Positions 1 through 9,885 are shown, numbered from the stretch's first letter. The stretch: DNA of 40,545 nt from an uncultured Pelagibacteraceae bacterium (GCA_902578775.1 CACHEF010000007.1:1-40545), one strand, 5' to 3'. Notes: generated by a model from the letters alone, not told the origin. Numbers and translations: made by a program.

Positions 1-545
1 TTAAATTTTGTTTTGTCTTCGATTTCCTTAGTAATAGCAGGTGTTCCATCTTTTTTTGTATTTTCTAATAGTTGATCAAAACCACCAGAATGTGAATTAG
101 CTAATTCTAGTGCACCATTTTCTTCATTACAATCATCTATAGCAACTAATGCATTTACAAAAAAATCTCCATATTCATACCATCCTCTCTTTTTTTCATT
201 ATTTGAATTTATAAAATGAAAAATACCATCATAATGAGCAAAAAAACCTTCACCACCTGGCGGCTTTGCATTAAATTTGTCTTTAAATATTAAAAATTGC
301 TCACCAAAAACACTATTTAATAAAGATGAAATTTTTTCATTTAAATTTTTTAATTGCTGTCCTTTATCATATAATTTTTCAATTCTTCTTAAATTGTTAA
401 GATTATCAAAATATTTAACTGTATCTTTAGATTTTTCGATTTCATTGACTAATTGAAGAACGAAATCTTTTTGAAAAAAATTGTTGCATATAAAATAACC
501 ATTATCGTCAAATTGTTTCTTATAATCTAAAAAATCTAATTTCAT
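1..545 (-). CDS. Phytanoyl-CoA dioxygenase (PhyH)-like Fe(II)/2-oxoglutarate oxygenase, 3' end off window
   Basis: The first 181 residues are visible and the frame stays open to the left edge, so the C-terminus is missing. The N-terminus has the FDDNGYFI-type opening common in PhyH proteins (about residues 12-19). The proximal iron-binding HxD motif is HYD at 104-106. A segment at 142-152 (ENGALELANSH) matches the NG-x-L-x-x-x-x-GSH stretch of the family. The distal iron-binding His and the 2-oxoglutarate-binding Arg would lie off the window. The ATG at 545 lies 12 bases after the manC stop, so it is probably co-transcribed with valS-ilvD-manC. PhyH proteins hydroxylate very varied small molecules. 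The substrate cannot be read from the sequence; a link to surface sugars or lipids is only suggested by the neighbour manC. Confidence 0.72.
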   Translation of the reverse strand, partial: MKLDFLDYKKQFDDNGYFICNNFFQKDFVLQLVNEIEKSKDTVKYFDNLNNLRRIEKLYDKGQQLKNLNEKISSLLNSVFGEQFLIFKDKFNAKPPGGEGFFAHYDGIFHFINSNNEKKRGWYEYGDFFVNALVAIDDCNEENGALELANSHSGGFDQLLENTKKDGTPAITKEIEDKTKF

Positions 546-557
546 GATTATCTAAGT

Positions 558-1748
558 TTATTCTACTCTCCCATAAATATCTTCATACCTTACGATATCA
601 GTTTCTTTAAGTATAGATCCAACTTGAGCTTCAATAATTTTGACTGGTTTTTTATGCGGATTTTCAATTCTATGAATTGATCCTAAGGGTATAAAAATTG
701 TTTCATCTGGTTTCATTGTAAAATGTTTCTTATTTAAAGTAATTTTAGGTTTCCCATGAGTAACTACCCAATGTTCAGCTCTGTGATGATGTTTCTGAAG
801 ACTTAATATACCTTTGGGTTTTACATATAATTCTTTAATCAAAAATTTCTCACCATTAAATAAATTAACATATTTCCCCCAAGGTTTATGAAATACATTT
901 TTCTTTTTAAAATATTGTCTTTTATTTCTTCCATACATTTTACAAATTTCTTTCCAGGATCCTAAATCAGACCAAGGAATACTAAGTTTGATAGCATTTA
1001 CTTCTTTTGATTTTTCTAATATGGCGTAGTCAAAAGACTTAGCTGAAGCTTTATTAAAAGCTTGCTTATTTAAATAGTATACATTTTTTTTATACTGTGC
1101 CTTTATTACCGCATCCTTACAATTTCGGTAAATATTTGGATTGTATTTTTTAAAGTTATTAATTATTGAGTCTTTTCTCAAAAAAAACATTCCAGAATTC
1201 CAATAACCTTTTTTACTAATTATTTGAATAGCCTTAGCCTCTTTAGGCTTTTCTATAAATTTAGATACTTTATTATTTTTTGTTAAAAAATATCCAAATT
1301 CACTAGAGGGCATTGTTGGTTTAATCCCAAATATAAAGATATTATTTTGAGTGAGTTTATTTTGATTTTTTTTGATAGCTTTATTAAATAAACCAACCTT
1401 CTCTATCAAATGATCAGCAGCCAAGAAAATTAAGGGTTGTTTATTCGGAATATCTTTTATAAATGCCGTACTTAATATAGCTGGTGCGGTATTTCTCTTT
1501 GAAGGTTCTAAAAGTATCTTGAATTTTTTAATTTTGTGTTTTTTTAAGTGTTGTTTGACTTGCTTTAAATATTTCTCATTTGTACTTATAATTGGTGCAT
1601 CAAATATTGATGCTTTAACTCTCTCAAGAGTTTTACCTAACAAAGTCCAATTACCAAAATTGATAAACTGTTTAGCTTGATGTTTTTTAGCATTTGGCCA
1701 AAGTCTTGTTCCTGCTCCACCACATAAAATAACTGGGCGAATTTTCAT
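558..1748 (-). CDS. manC: Mannose-1-phosphate guanylyltransferase / mannose-6-phosphate isomerase
   Basis: Makes GDP-mannose from mannose-1-phosphate and GTP for cell-surface polysaccharide. The N-terminal nucleotidyltransferase domain carries the GGAGTRLWP signature at residues 10-18, KQF at 26-28, a FIEKPKE motif and WNSGMFF. The C-terminal cupin (about 289-396) has QKHHHRAEHW at 318-327 and GSIHRIENP, the type II phosphomannose-isomerase motif. At 396 residues it is shorter than the usual 460-480, mostly in loops, and both domains look intact. Its ATG shares one base with the ilvD stop (TAATG), suggesting translational coupling. The pairing of a sugar-nucleotide gene with ilvD and valS is not a pathway grouping and looks like opportunistic operon joining. 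Confidence 0.9.
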   Translation of the reverse strand: MKIRPVILCGGAGTRLWPNAKKHQAKQFINFGNWTLLGKTLERVKASIFDAPIISTNEKYLKQVKQHLKKHKIKKFKILLEPSKRNTAPAILSTAFIKDIPNKQPLIFLAADHLIEKVGLFNKAIKKNQNKLTQNNIFIFGIKPTMPSSEFGYFLTKNNKVSKFIEKPKEAKAIQIISKKGYWNSGMFFLRKDSIINNFKKYNPNIYRNCKDAVIKAQYKKNVYYLNKQAFNKASAKSFDYAILEKSKEVNAIKLSIPWSDLGSWKEICKMYGRNKRQYFKKKNVFHKPWGKYVNLFNGEKFLIKELYVKPKGILSLQKHHHRAEHWVVTHGKPKITLNKKHFTMKPDETIFIPLGSIHRIENPHKKPVKIIEAQVGSILKETDIVRYEDIYGRVE

Positions 1749-3466
1749 TAAATTTTTGAATAATCCTTAACTTCTTGTTTCTTACCTGGATGGGTTGGTG
1801 CACCTAAATATGCAGCTCCAACGGTTTGAGCATATTTCCAAATTGTTCCAGATCCAAAATCAGATTTCTTTGCTTTCCATTTTCTTTTTCTTTTAGCAAG
1901 TTGTGCTTTAGTTAATCTAACATTTATAGTTCCTTTTTTTGCATCAATATCAATTATGTCTCCATTACGTAGTAAAGCAATGGGGCCACCTAAAGCAGCC
2001 TCAGGACCCACATGACCTACACAAAAACCTCTTGTGGCACCAGAGAACCTTCCATCAGTTATCAAAGCAACTTTCTCGCCTTTGCCTTGCCCATAGATTG
2101 CTCCGGTGGTTGATAACATTTCTCTCATACCGGGTCCACCTACTGGACCTTCATATCTAACAATAATAACATCACCGTCTTTATATTTTTTGCTTTGAAC
2201 AGCTTTCATGGCACTTTCTTCATTATCAAAACATCTAGCTTTTCCTGTAAATTGTAATTTTTTTAGTCCTGCAATTTTTACTATTCCTCCTTCAGGTGCT
2301 AAATTGCCTCTTAAACCCACTACACCTCCATCAGGAGATAAAGGATTATTGTAAGCTCTTAGAACTTTTTGTTTGGGGTTAAATTTAATTTTTCTTAAAT
2401 TTTCTTTCATAGTTCTGCCTGTTACAGTCATACAATCTCCATGTATATAACCACCATCGAAAAGTGTTTTTAGTAACATAGGAACACCACCAGCTAACCA
2501 CATATCTTTTGCAACATATTTTCCTCCTGGTTTTAAATCAGCAAGATAAGGTGTTTTTTTAAAAATTTTAGCTACATCCATTAGATCAAATTTAATACCA
2601 GCCTCATTTGCAATAGCTGGTAAATGTAATGCAGCGTTTGTTGATCCTCCTGTTGCAGCAACAATTGTTGCTGCATTTTCTAGAGATTTTCTAGTAACAA
2701 TATTTCTTGGCTTAATCCCTTTTGCTAAAAGATTCATAACTGCTTTACCACTTTCTTTTGCATACTTATCTCGTTCCTCATAAGGAGCAGGAGTTCCTGC
2801 AGAATAAGGTAATGCTAAACCAATTGCTTCCGATACACATGCCATAGTATTTGCTGTAAATTGACCGCCACAAGCACCAGCACTTGGACATGCTACTAAT
2901 TCTAATTCTCTTAATTCTTTAGTGGATATTTGACCAGAAGAATGTTTTCCAACAGCTTCAAACACATCTACAACAGTCACATCTTTACCTTTATATCTGC
3001 CTGGAAGAATTGATCCGCCATAGATAAATACACTAGGAACATTTAAACGAACCATTGCCATCATCAAACCTGGCAATGATTTATCACAACCGGCTATACC
3101 AACTAAAGCATCATAACAATGACCTCTAACAGTTAATTCTGCTGAGTCTGCAATTACTTCCCTGGAAATTAATGACGACTTCATTCCTTCATGACCCATT
3201 GCAATTCCATCAGTCACTGTAATTGTACAAAATTCTCTTGGTGTGCCTCCTTTTGTTCTTACACCTTTTTTAACTGATTGAGCTTGTCTCATTAAAGCAA
3301 TGTTACAAGGTGCAGCTTCATTCCATGTTGAAACTACACCAACAAAAGGTTTAGCAACATCCTTTTCTGTTTCTCCCATTGCATAATAAAAAGATCTATG
3401 AGGAGCTCTATCTGGACCTAACGATGTATGTCGACTTGGAAGTTTTTTTTTATTAAATTTTGCCAT
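1748..3466 (-). CDS. ilvD: Dihydroxy-acid dehydratase
   Basis: Third enzyme of valine and isoleucine synthesis: dehydrates 2,3-dihydroxy-3-methylvalerate or -isovalerate to the 2-oxo acid. At 572 residues it matches the shorter branch of the IlvD/Edd family. The three candidate iron-sulfur cysteines are all present: C54 (AAPCNIAL), C127 in GCDKSLPG (with K129, the position carbamylated in the family to bind Mg) and C199 in CPSAGACGG. Other family motifs are [14 protein letters not shown] and [11 protein letters not shown]. The start is ATG, sharing one base with the valS stop (TAATG). A run of nine A lies in codons near the start (plus-strand T run 3443-3451) without breaking the frame. Confidence 0.96.
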   Translation of the reverse strand: MAKFNKKKLPSRHTSLGPDRAPHRSFYYAMGETEKDVAKPFVGVVSTWNEAAPCNIALMRQAQSVKKGVRTKGGTPREFCTITVTDGIAMGHEGMKSSLISREVIADSAELTVRGHCYDALVGIAGCDKSLPGLMMAMVRLNVPSVFIYGGSILPGRYKGKDVTVVDVFEAVGKHSSGQISTKELRELELVACPSAGACGGQFTANTMACVSEAIGLALPYSAGTPAPYEERDKYAKESGKAVMNLLAKGIKPRNIVTRKSLENAATIVAATGGSTNAALHLPAIANEAGIKFDLMDVAKIFKKTPYLADLKPGGKYVAKDMWLAGGVPMLLKTLFDGGYIHGDCMTVTGRTMKENLRKIKFNPKQKVLRAYNNPLSPDGGVVGLRGNLAPEGGIVKIAGLKKLQFTGKARCFDNEESAMKAVQSKKYKDGDVIIVRYEGPVGGPGMREMLSTTGAIYGQGKGEKVALITDGRFSGATRGFCVGHVGPEAALGGPIALLRNGDIIDIDAKKGTINVRLTKAQLAKRKRKWKAKKSDFGSGTIWKYAQTVGAAYLGAPTHPGKKQEVKDYSKI

Positions 3467-6093
3467 TATATACCCTTAATTGTTAATGATATTTTTTCAA
3501 CATCGTTTTTTAAATTATCATAATTATTTTTTTCCTGTTCTACAATCTCTTTTGGTGCTCGACCTACAAAATTTTTATTTTCTAATCTTTTAGATATTAT
3601 ATTCATTTCTTGTTCTAATTTTTTCTGTTTATTTATTAAATTTTTCTTTATCAATTCCAAATCAACATCTTTATCAAAGTAAATCTTAAATAACTCACCA
3701 GAAATAATCATTGTTGCAGCTGGTTTATCCAAATCTTTATTAAATATATTATTAATTCTTCCAAGTTTTTTGAGTATTACCTCATTTGTATTAATAAATT
3801 TTTTCTGATTTTGCTTAATATTTGCTATTGATATATCAATAAATGAACCCGGACTTATATTAAGCTCATTTTTAAATGATCTAATTTCTGAAATAATATC
3901 AATAATATTTTCAACCTGTTCTGTGCTGCTATCTTTATTAATTTTACCAGAAAACCAATTTTTAAGCATCAAGTAATCACTTCCATTGTTATCGAACTTA
4001 TTTTTTAGCCAAATTTCTTCTGTTACAAAGGGAATAAATGGATGTAATAAAATAAGAATTTGTTTAAAAATAAAAGATGATACTTTTTTAACTTCTACTA
4101 TAGCTTTTTTGTCATTTGAATTAAGTATTGTTTTAGATAATTCCAAATACCAATCACAATAAAAATGCCAAGCAAATTGATAGGCATTTTTAGCAGCCTC
4201 ATCAAATCTATAATCCTTGAGGTTACGTTCTATTTTATTTTTTGCTTCAATAAGCTCATAGTAGATCCATTTGTTTATATTTACATTAAGATTTGGAACT
4301 TTGTCTATATCTTTAAAATCACACTCATTAGTAATTAAAAAATTATTGGCATTCCATAATTTATTTAAAAAATTTCTATAACCTTTTACTCTGTCTTCAG
4401 AAAGTTTGACATCAGTTCCAGGGGACGCCATTGATAGTAATGTAAATCTTAAAGCATCTGCACTATATTTTTTAATCAAATCTAAGGGGTCAATTACATT
4501 ACCTTTAGATTTTGACATTTTTTGTCCTTTTTCATCTCTCACTAATGCGTGAACATAAATATCTTTGAATGGTTCTTTATTTAAAAATTCTGTTCCAAAC
4601 ATTATCATTCTTGCAACCCAAAAAAATATTATATCAAAACCTGTAACTAATACTGATGTTGGGTAAAATTTATCGACATATTTTTTATCATCTGGCCACC
4701 CAAGAGTTGCGAAAGGCCATAAACCAGATGAAAACCAGGTATCCAGAACATCTGGGTCACGATTTAGATCTACTTCTTTACCGTAATGTTTTTTAGCCTG
4801 TGTTTTTGCTTCATTTAAATTTTTCGCAACAAAAACTTTACCATCAGGTCCATACCATGCTGGGATTTGATGTCCCCACCACAGTTGTCTTGAAATACAC
4901 CATGGCTCAATATTATTCATCCATTGAAAATATGTTTTTGACCAGTTCTCAGGAAAGAAATTAGTTTTTTTTAAGCTTACAACTTTCTTGGCTTTAATAG
5001 ATAATTTACCAGCATCAGCAAACCATTGTTCAGTCAACAATGGTTCTATAATGGAATTTGATCTATCACCGTAAGGAACTTTGTTTTTAATGTTCTCTTC
5101 TTTAACAAAAAATTCTTTTTCTTTAAGTTCTTTTAAAATTTTTTTTCTAGCTTCAAATCTATCAAGACCTATATAATTTTCTGGAGCATTTTTATTAATT
5201 TTGCCTGCCTCGGTAAAAATATTTATTATTTCAAGATTATTTCTTTGACCTATTTCATAATCATTAAAATCATGTGCAGGAGTTATCTTTAATGCTCCTG
5301 TTCCTTGTTCTGGATCTGCGTAATCATCTTTTATAATTTTTATTTTTCTTCCAACAATTGGAATAGTAACTGTTTTTCCAACAAAAGATTTGAACCGCTC
5401 ATCTTTTGGATTTACAGCAATTGCTGTATCACCAAGCATTGTTTCAGGTCTTGTAGTAGCTATTGTTATAAATTTATCAGCTCCATCTATAGGATATCTA
5501 ATATAATAAATTTTTGAATTTACTTCTCTTTGATCCACCTCTAAATCTGAAATTGCAGTTTTTAAAACTGTATCCCAATTAACTAATTTCTTATCTTTAT
5601 AAATCAAACCTTTATTATAAAGATCAACAAAAACTTTTATTACTGACTTTGATAAATTCTCATCCATTGTAAAAGCATTTCTTGACCAATCACAAGAACA
5701 ACCAAGTTTTTTTAATTGATTAATTATTATATCCCCGTATTGGTCTTTCCACTCCCAAACTTTTTCAATAAATTTTTCTCTACCAATTTCATTTTTATTT
5801 ACTTTTTCAGAATCTAATTTTTTCTCTACTAATGCTTGAGTAGCTATACCAGCATGGTCAGTGCCAGGTTGCCACAAAGTTTCAAAACTATTCATTCTAT
5901 GATAACGAACTAGTAAATCTTGAATAGAGTTATTAAGAGCATGACCCATATGCAAAGATCCTGTAACGTTGGGTGGAGGTATTACCACCGAATATTTTTT
6001 TAAATTTGATTGCGGCTTAAATAAATTATTAGTTTCCCAGTATGAATAAATTTTATCTTCAACAGTATTATGATCATATTTATTATCTTCCAT
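3466..6093 (-). CDS. valS: Valyl-tRNA synthetase
   Basis: Class I aminoacyl-tRNA synthetase charging tRNA-Val. HIGH-type motif HMGH is at residues 48-51 after [14 protein letters not shown] is at 525-529, followed by KGNVIDP. The insertion that forms the CP1 editing domain lies between them and includes [10 protein letters not shown], typical of Val/Ile/Leu enzymes. The last 65 residues form a charged coiled coil with [19 protein letters not shown], the ValS tRNA-binding arm. The length of 875 is slightly below the E. coli enzyme (951) and looks complete. It heads a minus-strand run valS-ilvD-manC-dioxygenase; a 58-base AT-rich gap separates it from the upstream licD-like gene. Confidence 0.97.
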   Translation of the reverse strand: MEDNKYDHNTVEDKIYSYWETNNLFKPQSNLKKYSVVIPPPNVTGSLHMGHALNNSIQDLLVRYHRMNSFETLWQPGTDHAGIATQALVEKKLDSEKVNKNEIGREKFIEKVWEWKDQYGDIIINQLKKLGCSCDWSRNAFTMDENLSKSVIKVFVDLYNKGLIYKDKKLVNWDTVLKTAISDLEVDQREVNSKIYYIRYPIDGADKFITIATTRPETMLGDTAIAVNPKDERFKSFVGKTVTIPIVGRKIKIIKDDYADPEQGTGALKITPAHDFNDYEIGQRNNLEIINIFTEAGKINKNAPENYIGLDRFEARKKILKELKEKEFFVKEENIKNKVPYGDRSNSIIEPLLTEQWFADAGKLSIKAKKVVSLKKTNFFPENWSKTYFQWMNNIEPWCISRQLWWGHQIPAWYGPDGKVFVAKNLNEAKTQAKKHYGKEVDLNRDPDVLDTWFSSGLWPFATLGWPDDKKYVDKFYPTSVLVTGFDIIFFWVARMIMFGTEFLNKEPFKDIYVHALVRDEKGQKMSKSKGNVIDPLDLIKKYSADALRFTLLSMASPGTDVKLSEDRVKGYRNFLNKLWNANNFLITNECDFKDIDKVPNLNVNINKWIYYELIEAKNKIERNLKDYRFDEAAKNAYQFAWHFYCDWYLELSKTILNSNDKKAIVEVKKVSSFIFKQILILLHPFIPFVTEEIWLKNKFDNNGSDYLMLKNWFSGKINKDSSTEQVENIIDIISEIRSFKNELNISPGSFIDISIANIKQNQKKFINTNEVILKKLGRINNIFNKDLDKPAATMIISGELFKIYFDKDVDLELIKKNLINKQKKLEQEMNIISKRLENKNFVGRAPKEIVEQEKNNYDNLKNDVEKISLTIKGI

Positions 6094-6151
6094 AAATTTT
6101 TATAATATTATAGTTTTTTTCATTATGTAATTTTTTTTTAAAATCAAATAA

Positions 6152-6781
6152 TCATTTAAATAATTTCCAAATTGCATAAATGGTTTTTTGAATTTTTTTT
6201 TTAAAATTATCAATAATAACAATCTTGGCATTTCTAAAATTTTTAGACATATATAAGTCTTTATCAGAAGTTCTTAGTGGTATTTTCCAGTTTCCATATG
6301 CAAATGATAGATATTCTTCTGGATTTTTTGGACAATTAAATTGCCGATCAAATAAACTCACTTTAGAAAATGTATTTAAAAATTTTGATGGAACATAACG
6401 CTCTCTTCGCCAATACATATCTTTTATTTTGGAATAATTCCAAGAATAGATTGTATATCTTGAAACATCTGCTGGATATTTACCAATAAAGTCAATTTTG
6501 GAATCTTCTTTATTTTTTATTATTTTGATCATTTTAAAATTATTTATTTCTAAATCTTTAACAATAAGATCAATTTTTGGAAAAAAATCTTCAGAAAAAA
6601 CACTAATCTCAATATCCCAATCCCATTTAATAAAATCTTTATCTCTTATTGCTCCTAAGAGAATACCTGTTTGTAAATAATAAATAATTTTATTTGAATC
6701 AAGAATGTCGCAAACTTTTAGAAACTCTATTTTTCTAGTAGTAAGCTCTTCTATAGATCTATCTCTAGTTTTATCGGTCAT
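6152..6781 (-). CDS. LicD/fukutin-family phosphotransferase-like protein
   Basis: 209 residues. The segment around 35-58 (LQTGILLGAIRDKDFIKWD followed by WDIEI) is the signature of the LicD/FKTN nucleotidyltransferase fold, with candidate metal-binding D54 and D56. A second family motif is the Cys-Pro-x-x-x-x-x-Tyr-Leu-x-x-x-Tyr-Gly-x-W run near 150-167. LicD proteins transfer phosphocholine or other phospho-alcohols from CDP-linked donors onto surface glycans; here the donor and acceptor are unknown. The protein lacks a signal peptide, and its basic, hydrophobic C-terminal 20 residues could attach to the membrane. It stands between valS and a tRNA pair with 165 free bases upstream, so it could be an accessory insertion. 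The family call is fairly firm; the substrate is not known. Confidence 0.72.
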   Translation of the reverse strand: MTDKTRDRSIEELTTRKIEFLKVCDILDSNKIIYYLQTGILLGAIRDKDFIKWDWDIEISVFSEDFFPKIDLIVKDLEINNFKMIKIIKNKEDSKIDFIGKYPADVSRYTIYSWNYSKIKDMYWRRERYVPSKFLNTFSKVSLFDRQFNCPKNPEEYLSFAYGNWKIPLRTSDKDLYMSKNFRNAKIVIIDNFKKKIQKTIYAIWKLFK

Positions 6782-6946
6782 AAAAATGAAAGTCTAAACA
6801 TACCTATCTATCTATAATAGATATCATAATTTATCGACATCAAAAAAAATGTTTATTAAAATATTAATCAAATGTTTTATGATTTATTAATGTTGTAATT
6901 AAGTGAATCATTGATATTTATAATCAAGTAAACCTAATAACTACTT
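6782..6946. other. AT-rich intergenic region, divergent leader of licD-like gene and tRNA-Cys
   Basis: A 165-base gap with no open frame of note. It must hold the leftward promoter of the licD-like gene and the rightward promoter of the tRNA genes. The only good match is a perfect TATAAT on the plus strand at 6919-6924. No hairpin with a T tail was seen. Confidence 0.5.
6896..6924 (+). promoter_or_regulatory. Putative sigma-70-type promoter of tRNA-Cys
   Basis: The hexamer TATAAT at 6919-6924 matches the -10 consensus exactly and lies 22 bases before the mature tRNA-Cys 5' end, leaving room for a short leader. The -35 region is weak: TAATTA at 6896-6901 with 17-base spacing, or TTGTAA at 6893-6898 with 20. 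In DNA this AT-rich a perfect -10 alone can arise by chance. Confidence 0.35.
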
Positions 6947-7020
6947 GGCAACGTGGCGGAATGGTTACGCAGAGGATTGCAAATCCTTGTATCCCGGTTC
7001 GATTCCGGGCGTTGCCTCCA
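6947..7020 (+). tRNA. tRNA-Cys (anticodon GCA)
   Basis: A 74-base cloverleaf with encoded CCA. The acceptor stem GGCAACG (6947-6953) pairs with CGTTGCC (7010-7016). The discriminator base is U (7017), a cysteine identity element, followed by CCA (7018-7020). The anticodon arm AGGAT-TGCAA-ATCCT region shows GCA in the loop, and GGTTCGATTCC forms the T arm. Confidence 0.97.
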
Positions 7021-7039
7021 AGTTATTTTTTAAAAGATT

Positions 7040-7068
7040 TTGACAAAAATATATATTTGAAATAAGTA
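7040..7068 (+). promoter_or_regulatory. Possible promoter of tRNA-Asn
   Basis: The 65-base spacer between the two tRNA genes holds a perfect TTGACA (7040-7045). At 17-base spacing the -10 position reads TAAGTA (7063-7068), a weak match, about 18 bases before the tRNA. The tRNA could also be made from the tRNA-Cys promoter by readthrough. Confidence 0.3.
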
Positions 7069-7085
7069 TTGCTTGACTTAAACAT

Positions 7086-7161
7086 TCCTCGGTAGCTCAG
7101 TTGGTAGAGCAGTTGACTGTTAATCAATTGGTCGCAGGTTCGAGTCCTGCCCGAGGAGCCA
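7086..7161 (+). tRNA. tRNA-Asn (anticodon GTT)
   Basis: A 76-base cloverleaf. The acceptor stem TCCTCGG (7086-7092) pairs with CCGAGGA (7151-7157), followed by discriminator G and encoded CCA (7159-7161). The D arm contains AGCTCAGTTGGTAGAGC, the anticodon loop CTGTTAA gives GUU, and the T arm is GCAGGTTCGAGTCCTGC. It ends 7 bases before the stop codon of the convergent XRE gene. Confidence 0.98.
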
Positions 7162-7168
7162 ATTATAT

Positions 7169-7540
7169 TTATCCAACCTTTGAAATTACGTTGTTTGATA
7201 GTTGCAATGATTTATTAAATTTTATTTTTTGATCTGCATTAAGCTCAGAATATAATTTAACTAAAAAATTATAATTAACATTCATATGACCTTCTTGGGA
7301 TTTTTCTAGATTTATCAAGTATTCAGAAAAATCTTCAAAAAAATAATTTATTGGTACTTTTAAATAATTTGATAGTTGTAGTAATCTTATTGAACTTACG
7401 CCATTAGTTCCTTTTTCATATTTTTGTATTTGTTGAAATGTAACGTTAATTGCTTTTGCTACTTTAGTTTGTGTTAAACCTAGTGCAAGTCTTCTAAGCT
7501 TAAGCTTATTGCCTAAATGCTTATTAAAATTATCTTCCAT
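7169..7540 (-). CDS. XRE-family (Cro/CI) helix-turn-helix transcriptional regulator
   Basis: 123 residues with one DNA-binding domain at about 11-65. It contains LRRLALGLTQTKVAKAINV then TFQQIQKYEKGTNGVSS, the typical alphaproteobacterial XRE pattern in which TFQQVQKYEKG is strongly conserved. The C-terminal half is helical and charged and has no recognisable ligand or protease domain. The domain arrangement resembles small regulators such as rhizobial PraR-type proteins, but I do not claim orthology. It is transcribed alone, downstream of aapP with a 162-base gap that has its own promoter-like sequence. Targets are unknown; near-identical repeats in its own upstream region would allow autoregulation. 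Confidence 0.85.
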   Translation of the reverse strand: MEDNFNKHLGNKLKLRRLALGLTQTKVAKAINVTFQQIQKYEKGTNGVSSIRLLQLSNYLKVPINYFFEDFSEYLINLEKSQEGHMNVNYNFLVKLYSELNADQKIKFNKSLQLSNNVISKVG

Positions 7541-7702
7541 TAAGACCCCTCTTAATTTTTTTAAAAACTTATTGAACTAGTTTTTGATACCCTCTGCAAC
7601 AATAATTTTATATTTTTTTTAGCGAAAAAGGCAAATATAAGAAATTATGTCAAGCATTACTTAAGCATAAAATGAAGAAATTTTTCTTGCTATTAGTAAT
7701 GA
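7541..7702. other. Intergenic region between aapP and the XRE gene
   Basis: A 162-base AT-rich gap. It holds a probable minus-strand promoter for the XRE gene (7607-7634) and two AAGCAT repeats 11 bases apart (7652-7657 and 7663-7668). A lone TTGACA on the minus strand (7648-7653) has no good -10. No convincing terminator for the aap operon was seen. Confidence 0.5.
7607..7634 (-). promoter_or_regulatory. Putative promoter of the XRE regulator gene
   Basis: Read on the minus strand: TTGCCT (7634-7629), 16-base spacer, TATAAA (7612-7607). Transcription would begin near 7600, giving a leader of about 60 bases. The match is good, but AT-rich background makes it tentative. Confidence 0.4.
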
Positions 7703-8437
7703 CTATAGTATCTGGCTCAAAAAAAGTTTTGTTCTTTCACTCTTTGGATTTGCAAAAAATTCCTTTGTATCAGCTTTCTCTACTATTTTTCCCTCGTCCA
7801 TAAAGATCATTTGATCTGCAACTTCTTTTGCGAAGCCCATTTCGTGTGTTACTACTATCATTGTCATTCCTTGTTTTGCTAAATTGACCATAACATCCAA
7901 CACCTCTTTAATCATTTCAGGGTCTAGGGCAGATGTTGGTTCATCAAAAAGCATTATTTTAGGCTCCATACAAAGTGCACGAGCTATGGCAACTCTTTGT
8001 TGCTGACCCCCAGAAAGCTGACCTGGGTATTTTTGAGCTTGATCTAATATTTGAACTCTTTCCAAATGTTTTAAAGCTAATTCTTCTGCATCTTTTTTTG
8101 GCATTTTTTTTACCCATATAGGAGCTAGGGTACAATTATCTAAAATCGATAAATGTGGAAATAAATTAAATTGTTGAAATACCATTCCAACTTCTGCTCT
8201 TATTTGTTCTATATTTTTAGTGTCTTCAGTCAATGTTGTACCATCAACAATGATGTCTCCTTCTTGATGTTCTTCTAGTCTATTAATACACCTAATTAAT
8301 GTAGACTTACCTGAACCAGAAGGACCACAAACAACAATTTTTTCTTTAGCTTTAACTTCTAAATTTATTCCGTTCAAAACTTGAAAATCCCCGAACCATT
8401 TATTCATATTATTTATTTGAATTATATTATTTGACAT
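7703..8437 (-). CDS. aapP: General L-amino-acid ABC transporter, ATPase subunit
   Basis: 244-residue ATPase that drives the Aap importer at the inner face of the cytoplasmic membrane. Walker A GPSGSGKS is at 38-45, the ABC signature LSGGQQQR near 141-148, Walker B IMLFDEP near 160-166 and the switch His in VVTHE near 197. The family is the polar amino acid (GlnQ/HisP-like) group, shown by [12 protein letters not shown] and the EGGD-type DIIVDG segment. It is the last gene of aapJ-aapQ-aapM-aapP, starting 5 bases after the aapM stop. Substrate range is inferred from aap operon structure: broad L-amino acids. Confidence 0.95.
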   Translation of the reverse strand: MSNNIIQINNMNKWFGDFQVLNGINLEVKAKEKIVVCGPSGSGKSTLIRCINRLEEHQEGDIIVDGTTLTEDTKNIEQIRAEVGMVFQQFNLFPHLSILDNCTLAPIWVKKMPKKDAEELALKHLERVQILDQAQKYPGQLSGGQQQRVAIARALCMEPKIMLFDEPTSALDPEMIKEVLDVMVNLAKQGMTMIVVTHEMGFAKEVADQMIFMDEGKIVEKADTKEFFANPKSERTKLFLSQIL

Positions 8438-8442
8438 ATATT

Positions 8443-9885
8443 TTATCGATCAGTTTTATATTTTTGTTCTAGATTATAACTATATTTACTCATTGCATAA
8501 CAAATAATCCAGAAAATTATTGCAGCAAAAACGTATCCTTCCATAGCAAAACCCAACCATTCTGGATTTGTTTTTGCAAGATTCAACATTCCTACTATTT
8601 CTAATAATCCGACCACAAATATTAAAGGTGTATCTTTTACTAATGCCAAGAAAGTATTTGCTATTCCGGGAATTACCAGTTTCAATGCTTGAGGTAAAAT
8701 TACAAATATATGCATTCTCCAATAACCCATTCCTAAAGATTTTGCAGCTTCATATTGGCCTCTTGGAAGAGCTTGCAGCCCCCCTCTTATTACTTCAGCA
8801 ACATAAGCTGCTTCAAATAATGAAATAGCTATTATACATCTTACTAATTTATCTATAAAAAAATCTGCTGGTAAAAACATAGGAAACATAACTGCAGACA
8901 TAAATAAAACTGTTATCAAAGGAACACCTCTCCAAAATTCAATAAAACCTATTGAAATATATCTAATGAGTGGAAATCCTGACCTTCTTCCTAAGGCAAA
9001 AGCCATCCCTATGGGAAAACAGAATATTAAACAGAAAAAAGATATTATAAAAGTAAGTGATAAACCTCCCCAAGCACCTGTTTCTACCCAATTTAAACCA
9101 TCTAATTTACCTAGCTCTATATATTCCTCAAAAAAAAGAAAATACTTTAATAAAATATAAAGCGCAAAAGGAACTACTAAAAAATAATAAAATTTAAATT
9201 TGCTAGGAATAAAAAACCCAACAATTATTGATAAAATTGCTGCAATAATTCCATAAGAAAAATCAAAAAATATTGGACCACCAGAAATAAAAAAAAATAT
9301 AAATAAAAAAGCTATAAACGGATAAATTACCACATAATAAAGGGTTAAGTATTTTTTGAATTTATTAGTAGCAAAATACCCAACTGAGCCAAGTAAAGCT
9401 AAAGCTATAAATGATAAATTTATCCTCCATTGTTCACCATTTGGATACATTCCATACATAAATCTTCTCATCCAAACTTTTATATATGTCCAGCACGCTC
9501 CTGATCCGGAACAAACATCTTTAGAATCACCTGCAAAGCTAGCATCAACAAAAAACCAACTTAATATAGGTGGAATTGATTTTAAAATTATAAATATAAT
9601 TAATAAAGATAAAATAGCGTTAAAGTTATTGGTATTTATATGTTTGTTTAATAAGTCTAATTGTTTTATTCCACTTAATTCAATTCTTATAAAATAAAGT
9701 CCAATAAAACCTAAAATTAGTGGTAATAAAAAACTTAAAAATTCTGGTAAAAAACCTGTTATGTTTAAACTAAAAAAAGAATTTAATAAAACATCTAAAA
9801 CACTAATAAAGAATAAAAAAGTACCTAAGTATAAAAAAGTATAAAGGTTAGATTTATCTGGTTTTAAAAAATTAATTTTAGACAC
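8443..9885 (-). CDS. aapM: General L-amino-acid ABC transporter, permease AapM (N-terminally extended)
   Basis: 480-residue inner-membrane permease. The C-terminal half has the HisM/GlnP-type transport domain, including [20 protein letters not shown] followed by the EAAKSLGM coupling-helix loop that contacts AapP. The AapM-specific segment [13 protein letters not shown] with YPNGEQWR is at about 129-158. Before it lie roughly 65 residues more than I expect for rhizobial AapM (about 385 residues in total), with two extra membrane segments near 13-33 and 45-68. The start is GTG at 9885, overlapping the aapQ stop in TAGTG. It forms a heterodimeric channel with AapQ. Confidence 0.93.
   Translation of the reverse strand: MSKINFLKPDKSNLYTFLYLGTFLFFISVLDVLLNSFFSLNITGFLPEFLSFLLPLILGFIGLYFIRIELSGIKQLDLLNKHINTNNFNAILSLLIIFIILKSIPPILSWFFVDASFAGDSKDVCSGSGACWTYIKVWMRRFMYGMYPNGEQWRINLSFIALALLGSVGYFATNKFKKYLTLYYVVIYPFIAFLFIFFFISGGPIFFDFSYGIIAAILSIIVGFFIPSKFKFYYFLVVPFALYILLKYFLFFEEYIELGKLDGLNWVETGAWGGLSLTFIISFFCLIFCFPIGMAFALGRRSGFPLIRYISIGFIEFWRGVPLITVLFMSAVMFPMFLPADFFIDKLVRCIIAISLFEAAYVAEVIRGGLQALPRGQYEAAKSLGMGYWRMHIFVILPQALKLVIPGIANTFLALVKDTPLIFVVGLLEIVGMLNLAKTNPEWLGFAMEGYVFAAIIFWIICYAMSKYSYNLEQKYKTDR

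Noticed and set aside
6947..7161. tRNA pair as a prophage or island attachment site
   Set aside because: No integrase gene and no repeated copy of either tRNA 3' end was found in the window.
7648..7653. TTGACA on the minus strand behind aapP as a promoter
   Set aside because: Nothing like a -10 occurs at 15-19 bases; TTGCCT/TATAAA further down fits better.
9356..9697. 113-codon open frame on the plus strand inside aapM
   Set aside because: It is antisense to clearly conserved membrane-protein codons and resembles no family. Such frames are common shadows in AT-rich genes.
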